Source of the DNA: Halomonas sp. | Lineage (GTDB): Bacteria; Pseudomonadota; Gammaproteobacteria; Pseudomonadales; Halomonadaceae | Assembly: GCA_007129225.1 (NCBI GenBank) | Contig: SKVX01000318.1 | Coordinates: 1-11,270, forward strand | DNA length: 11,270 nucleotides | Direction: 5' to 3' | Program-made: the position numbers and the translations under genes | The notes under the pieces: generated by a model | Told to the model about the DNA's origin: nothing | The model's database searches: none | Seen by the model: only the letters and a program-made list of their open reading frames with translations | Shown here: positions 8,073-11,270 of the stretch, in pieces | Position numbering within the stretch: the first letter of the stretch is position 1 | Layout: the number at the start of each line of letters is the position of its first letter

Positions 8073-8645
8073 ATGAGTGATATCGAACAGATTGCCCGGC
8101 TGGAGCGCGGTCAGACGCTGCCGCTGCAGCGTGACGTGGCGGCGATTTCCATACCCTTCGGCAAGACCATCACCCTGCCCGAGGACAGCATCGTCAGCGT
8201 GATGCAGGCCAAGGGCAGCTCGGTCAGTGTCGGCTACGAGGGTCGGCTCTACCTGATCGAAGGCGCCAACCTCGACGCCCTGGGGCTGGAGGCTCTGCCG
8301 CGGCCAACACTGCATGAGGATGCCACGGAGGAGGAGATCGAGCAGTTCGTCTGGGATCAGCTGCGTACCTGCTTCGATCCGGAGATCCCGGTCAATATCG
8401 TCGACCTGGGGCTGGTCTATGGCTGTCGCATCGAGCGCTTGATCAGCGGAGAGCGCCTCGTCACCATCCGCATGACCCTCACTGCGCCGGGCTGCGGCAT
8501 GGGTGACGTCATCGCCGCCGATGCACGCAACAAGATCCTCGGCGCACCACAGATCAGCAAGGTACATACCGAAATCGTCTTCGATCCACCCTGGAGCCGT
8601 GAGATGATGAGTGACGAGGCGAAGCTCGAGCTGGGCATGTTCTAG
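8073..8645 (+). CDS. sufT: Fe-S assembly protein SufT, long form with DUF59/MIP18 domain
   Basis: The protein has 190 residues and begins 2 bases after the sufS stop codon, so its translation is probably coupled; no strong ribosome binding site of its own is seen. The C-terminal half (about 85-178) is a MIP18/DUF59 domain with the hallmark DPEIPVNIVDLGLVYGCRIE (102-121), the conserved Cys141 in TLTAPGCGMGD, and EIVFDPPWSREMMSDEAKLELG near the end. The first 80 residues form a separate, probably beta-rich segment (IPFGKTITLPEDSIVSVMQAKGSSVSVGYEGRLYLIEG). It is found in the long SufT type linked to SUF operons and has no established role. SufT proteins help deliver or mature clusters in target proteins; the detail is not settled. 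As the last gene of the suf run it probably acts after SufBC2D. Confidence 0.93.
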   Translation: MSDIEQIARLERGQTLPLQRDVAAISIPFGKTITLPEDSIVSVMQAKGSSVSVGYEGRLYLIEGANLDALGLEALPRPTLHEDATEEEIEQFVWDQLRTCFDPEIPVNIVDLGLVYGCRIERLISGERLVTIRMTLTAPGCGMGDVIAADARNKILGAPQISKVHTEIVFDPPWSREMMSDEAKLELGMF

Positions 8646-8731
8646 CCACACGTGCGATTCACCGCTGCGGTGCTCATGCACACAGTACGGATCGACGCTT
8701 CTGCTTCCCCATTCTCGGCCTGGGGACATCG

Positions 8732-9472
8732 ATGGTTGCGCTGCTGTGGAAGGTCTTCAAGGTACTGCTGATGGCGCTGGGGGCTACATTGCTCCTGGCG
8801 TCGCTTCTGTTCCTGGGAGCCAACGTCTGGGTGCTGACTCAGACCCAGGCCCGCATCCAGCACTCGCTGCCACTCTGCGGGCCCGAGCGGGTCGGTATCG
8901 TATTCGGTACCTCGCACTGGACCCGTAGCGGCGTGCGCAATCCCCACTTCGATGCGCGCATCAATGCCGCCTCGCGCCTGATCCGGCTGGGCAGGGTCGA
9001 GCATCTGCTGCTTTCCGGCGACAACCGGACCCGCTATTACAACGAGCCCGTCACCATGTGGCGTGACCTGCGTGGCCAGCATGTACGTGATGAGGACATG
9101 ACCCTGGACTATGCCGGCTTCAGCACCTTCGATACCTTGGCGCGGGCACGGGACGTGTTCGGCGTCGAACAGGCCCTGCTGGTGACCCAGTCCTGGCATC
9201 TCCCCCGAGCGCTCTTCATTGCCGATGCCCTGGGCATCGAAGCGGTGGGCTGCGCCGCGCCGGAGCGGCCGGTGGCCGGTCTATGGCGGTTGCAGGTCAG
9301 GGAGTGGGCCGCCAGGGCATCCACCGTGGGGGATCTCTATCTCTGGGGTCGGGAGCCCTATTTCCTGGGCCCCCTCGAGCCACTGGAGATCGCGCCCCAG
9401 ATATGGAATGCCGTCATGATCGACGGGGCTTTGAACGAGATCAGGAGTGACGGGGGCGAGCAGGGGGAGTAG
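8732..9472 (+). CDS. sanA: SanA/ElyC/YdcF-family envelope protein (DUF218), SanA-like
   Basis: The protein has 246 residues (E. coli SanA about 239). GGGGA (8722-8726) lies 6 bases before the ATG. Residues 8-35 form one N-terminal membrane segment, and the rest should lie in the periplasm. The DUF218 pattern is present: RVGIVFGTS (53-61), HLLLSGDN (91-98), DYAGFSTFDTLARARDVFG (126-144) and LLVTQSWHLPRALFIADALGI (149-169). The C-terminal REWAARASTVGDLYLWGREPYFLGP matches the SanA subgroup rather than ElyC or YdcF. In E. coli, SanA is linked to the envelope barrier (vancomycin resistance at high temperature) and its biochemical activity is unknown. It follows sufT by 86 bases. That gap has a small dyad (CACCGC and GCGGTG, 8660-8672) with too little loop and no T-run, so read-through from suf is possible. 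It converges with the next gene, 6 bases away. Confidence 0.9.
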   Translation: MVALLWKVFKVLLMALGATLLLASLLFLGANVWVLTQTQARIQHSLPLCGPERVGIVFGTSHWTRSGVRNPHFDARINAASRLIRLGRVEHLLLSGDNRTRYYNEPVTMWRDLRGQHVRDEDMTLDYAGFSTFDTLARARDVFGVEQALLVTQSWHLPRALFIADALGIEAVGCAAPERPVAGLWRLQVREWAARASTVGDLYLWGREPYFLGPLEPLEIAPQIWNAVMIDGALNEIRSDGGEQGE

Positions 9473-9478
9473 CGCCGC

Positions 9479-9922
9479 TCAACGCTGACGCTGCTTCTGT
9501 AGCCGGTAGAGCTCGCGTATCAGGGCGCGGCACTGCTGCCAACACTCTTCGGCGATGGGCTCCAGGGGGTCGGGAAGGGGGTGCGTGAACAGGGTGGAAA
9601 GTGCTTGCATCAGCACACGCTCCTGTTCCAACAGCTCGCCGATCACGACTTGACTCTCGTTGCCGACGAAGCTCTTCAGCCGGCTCCATAGCCACATGTA
9701 GTCGTCACGCTCGACATCGGCATCCCGAGGCAACATCTTCAGATGATGCCTGGCAAGCTCCTGGAGTTGGCGCATCGCCTTGGCCCTGGCCTCGTAATGA
9801 GGCTTCAAGGCTTCGCGCAGCGACGGACGCAGGCGCTCCAGGTTGTCCTGAAAATAATCGATGCTGTCGGCCAACGCTTCCAGCACGCTGTCCATCGCCA
9901 CTTGGCGATTGTCGAGAAACAT
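9479..9922 (-). CDS. Helical protein, possibly DUF2383/PA2169-type four-helix bundle
   Basis: The frame encodes 147 residues and is preceded by an almost perfect ribosome binding site (GGAGGAGGTGA, minus strand of 9929-9939), 6 bases before the ATG at 9922. No signal peptide or membrane segment is seen. It looks wholly helical, in about four segments: 9-35 (AMDSVLEALADSIDYFQDNLERLRP), 37-62, 74-112 (YMWLWSRLKSFVGNESQVVIGELLEQERVLMQALSTLF) and 120-147. The order, total length and the W-x2-LKS-then-E-rich pattern resemble the DUF2383/PA2169 ferritin-like group, but this is a visual resemblance and I would not assign it firmly. Cys127 and Cys131 are the only cysteines, so a metal site is not obvious. 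It lies 81 bases downstream of rimK on the same strand, so it may be cotranscribed or run from a promoter in that gap. The function is unknown. Confidence 0.8.
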   Translation of the reverse strand: MFLDNRQVAMDSVLEALADSIDYFQDNLERLRPSLREALKPHYEARAKAMRQLQELARHHLKMLPRDADVERDDYMWLWSRLKSFVGNESQVVIGELLEQERVLMQALSTLFTHPLPDPLEPIAEECWQQCRALIRELYRLQKQRQR

Positions 9923-9986
9923 GAGCGGTCACCTCCTCCGGTGACGCAGATTGTGGGGGTCTCGCCGTTCTTTTGCCACCCCCTCG

Positions 9987-10000
9987 GACAATTAATTGTC
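9987..10000. promoter_or_regulatory. Perfect 14-base palindrome between rimK and the helical protein gene
   Basis: GACAATTAATTGTC reads the same on both strands and starts 3 bases past the rimK stop codon, about 65 bases upstream of the next start (9922). It lacks a spacer loop and a T-run, so it is a poor terminator and looks more like a dimeric-repressor operator. I found no convincing promoter hexamers around it. Confidence 0.35.
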
Positions 10001-10003
10001 TAC

Positions 10004-10912
10004 TCAACCCTTTGGCTTGGGCGGCGTCTTGCGGGGCGTGCTGGCATGCTTTTCCAGGTGCTCGATGATCAGGCCTGCAATGTCCTTGCCGGTAGCGGTT
10101 TCAATGCCTTGCAAACCCGGTGATGAATTGACCTCCATGATTACAGGCCCATGGTTGGCGCGCAACAGGTCGACGCCGGCGACCCTCAATCCCATCGCCT
10201 TGGCAGCGCGGATGGCCGTGGATCGCTCCTCGGGGGTGATCCGAATCACGCTGGCGCTACCACCGCGGTGGAGGTTGGAGCGAAACTCACCCTCGGCGGC
10301 CTGACGCTTCATGGAGGCCACCACCTTGTCGCCGATCACGAAGCAGCGAATGTCGGCGCCTTTCGCCTCCTTGATGTACTCCTGCACCATGATGTTGGCC
10401 TTCATGCCCATGAAGGCCTGGATCACCGATTCGGCGGCCTGGTTGGTCTCGGCAAGTACCACGCCGATACCCTGAGTTCCTTCGAGCAACTTGATCACCA
10501 GCGGGGCGCCCTTGACCATGGTGATCAGGTCGGGGATGTCATCGGGAGAGTGGGCAAAGCCGGTGATCGGCAGCCCGAGACCCTTGCGCGACAGCAGTTG
10601 AAGCGAGCGCAGCTTGTCCCTTGAGCGGGTGATGCCAACCGAGTCGTTGACCACATAGGTGCCCATCATCTCGAACTGGCGCAGCACGGCGCAGCCGTAG
10701 AAGGTTACTGATGCACCGATACGTGGAATCACGGCATCGAAATGCTCGAGTTCCTGTCCCTTGAGGTGGATCGAGGGGTGATGCGCCGCGATGCTCATGT
10801 AGCAGCGCAGGGTATCGACTACCCGGATGCTGTGACCGCGCTGTTGGGCGGCTTCCACCAGGCGACGTGTGGAGTAGAGATTACGATTGCGGGACAATAT
10901 CGCGATATGCAT
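10004..10912 (-). CDS. rimK: Ribosomal protein S6 glutamate ligase RimK (ATP-grasp)
   Basis: The protein has 302 residues (E. coli RimK 300). RimK adds glutamate residues to the C-terminus of ribosomal protein S6 using ATP. The N-terminal domain starts MHIAILSRNRNLYSTRRLVEAA and includes DAVIPRIGASVTFYGCAVLRQFE (59-81). The ATP-grasp part contains VNDSVGITRSRDKLRSLQLL (88-107), PLVIKLLEGTQGIGVVLAE (137-155) with Lys141 and the glycine-rich loop, VQEYIKEAKGADIRCFVIGDKVVASMKR (176-203), FRSNLHRGGSA (210-220), AGVDLLR with Asp248, and IMEVNSSPGL with Glu260 and Asn262 for Mg-ATP. The start at 10912 is set by GGAG, 6 bases upstream; the frame stays open much further into rimB but those residues are out of frame with a real gene. 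A lysine- and proline-rich tail (TPRKTPPKPKG) ends it. It lies 32 bases after rimB, which implies an operon. Confidence 0.96.
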   Translation of the reverse strand: MHIAILSRNRNLYSTRRLVEAAQQRGHSIRVVDTLRCYMSIAAHHPSIHLKGQELEHFDAVIPRIGASVTFYGCAVLRQFEMMGTYVVNDSVGITRSRDKLRSLQLLSRKGLGLPITGFAHSPDDIPDLITMVKGAPLVIKLLEGTQGIGVVLAETNQAAESVIQAFMGMKANIMVQEYIKEAKGADIRCFVIGDKVVASMKRQAAEGEFRSNLHRGGSASVIRITPEERSTAIRAAKAMGLRVAGVDLLRANHGPVIMEVNSSPGLQGIETATGKDIAGLIIEHLEKHASTPRKTPPKPKG

Positions 10913-10944
10913 CGAGGACTCCGAAGTCGAGTGGGCGGGTAGGG

Positions 10945-11270
10945 TCAAGGCTCGCCGTGCAGGAAGGTGACGCCGGGCGCCACCAGCAGGCGGCGAAGTG
11001 CGCGGCGGCCCAGCAGCATCGGGTGGCGCATATTGCGGCGATCGGTCAGGGTCAGTTCCACCATCAGCTCGAGCTTGCCGAGTTGCATGGGAGTGCGTAT
11101 CACGTAGCGCCACTCCTTGTGACCGTTGGAACTGGTCACGCGGCGGCGGTCGTGCAGGTGCGTGCGAAACACATGGGGCGGCGTCTCCTGGCCCCCGCTG
11201 CGGGTGGTAAAGCTGACCCACAGGTGACCCTCCTCCTCGAAGATCTCGATATCCTCGGCGTGCAGGGCCG
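10945..11270 (-). CDS. rimB: Retropepsin-like RimB / 'ATP-dependent zinc protease' family, N-terminus cut by right edge
   Basis: The last 107 residues are visible. They begin ALHAEDIEIFEEEGHLWVSF and continue TTRSGGQETPPHVFRTHL, WRYVIRTPMQLGKLELMVELTLTDRRNMRHPMLLGRRALRRLLVAPG and FLHGEP. This is the C-terminal part of the family often labelled ATP-dependent zinc protease (PF05618), now understood as retropepsin-like aspartic proteins; the catalytic D-T-G-A motif normally stands just before S-A-L-H-A and is therefore just outside the window. In Pseudomonas the homologous gene (rimB) sits with rimK and the product modulates RimK action on ribosomal protein S6. The same order, rimB then rimK, is present here, with 32 bases between. 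A GTG inside this stretch (11172) could be mistaken for a start, but coding similarity clearly continues upstream of it. Confidence 0.9.
   Translation of the reverse strand, partial: ALHAEDIEIFEEEGHLWVSFTTRSGGQETPPHVFRTHLHDRRRVTSSNGHKEWRYVIRTPMQLGKLELMVELTLTDRRNMRHPMLLGRRALRRLLVAPGVTFLHGEP

Noticed and set aside
8660..8672. CACCGC-T-GCGGTG dyad after sufT as a terminator
   Set aside because: The loop is a single base, so only a 4-base stem can form, and no T-run follows.
9479..9922. Reading the helical protein plus rimBK as a new defence or stress system
   Set aside because: rimB and rimK are a known translation-modifying pair, and the third gene has no catalytic or binding motif to support such a claim.
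10004..11221. 405-codon form of RimK starting at 11221
   Set aside because: The first 103 residues would overlap rimB in another frame and do not resemble RimK. The start at 10912 has a proper ribosome binding site and the family's normal N-terminus.

Overview
The window looks like a chromosomal segment of a halophilic gammaproteobacterium, most likely Halomonas or a close relative (Halomonadaceae). Reasons: high GC with many long stop-free shadow frames, acidic proteins, and a gene set typical of the group. These are a regulator-sufBCDS-sufT operon, sanA, rimB-rimK, a yjdM (phnA-type) zinc-ribbon gene and a lone TAXI-type solute-binding protein. The genus is inferred from protein resemblance and was not tested by a search.

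Left part (1-2158). On the minus strand the left edge cuts an Lrp/AsnC-family regulator. A 436-base stretch follows with no convincing gene; it holds an AT-centred near-palindrome that could be the regulator's own operator, and one doubtful small membrane ORF. Then come yjdM (+) and, tail to tail with it, a periplasmic TAXI-family binding protein (-) with a clear signal peptide and an acidic tail.

Centre (2159-8645). The main content is an iron-sulfur cluster assembly operon. An Rrf2/IscR-type regulator with three conserved cysteines is followed by sufB, sufC, sufD, sufS and sufT, all on the plus strand. The promoter before the regulator has good -35 and -10 hexamers 17 bases apart, and the -10 lies inside an IscR type-1-like dyad, as expected for negative autoregulation. 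A Fur-like dyad lies about 90 bases further upstream. SufS takes sulfur from cysteine, SufBC2D is the ATP-driven scaffold, and SufT is a MIP18/DUF59 maturation factor. There is no sufA, sufE or sufU here. The operon is tight from sufC to sufT, but 232 bases separate sufB and sufC. That gap carries a 97-base element that folds into a long stem closing over two hairpins with the same CCA-GGGA-TGG core. It is probably a dispersed intergenic repeat and is the most interesting structure in the window.

Right part (8646-11270). sanA (envelope barrier/DUF218 family, +) follows sufT with no visible terminator. It converges on a minus-strand group: rimB (cut by the right edge), rimK (ATP-grasp ligase acting on ribosomal protein S6) and a 147-residue helical protein resembling the DUF2383/PA2169 type. 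A perfect 14-base palindrome lies between rimK and that last gene.

I see no mobile element, CRISPR array, tRNA or rRNA, and no clearly novel multi-gene system. The points worth following are regulatory and structural.
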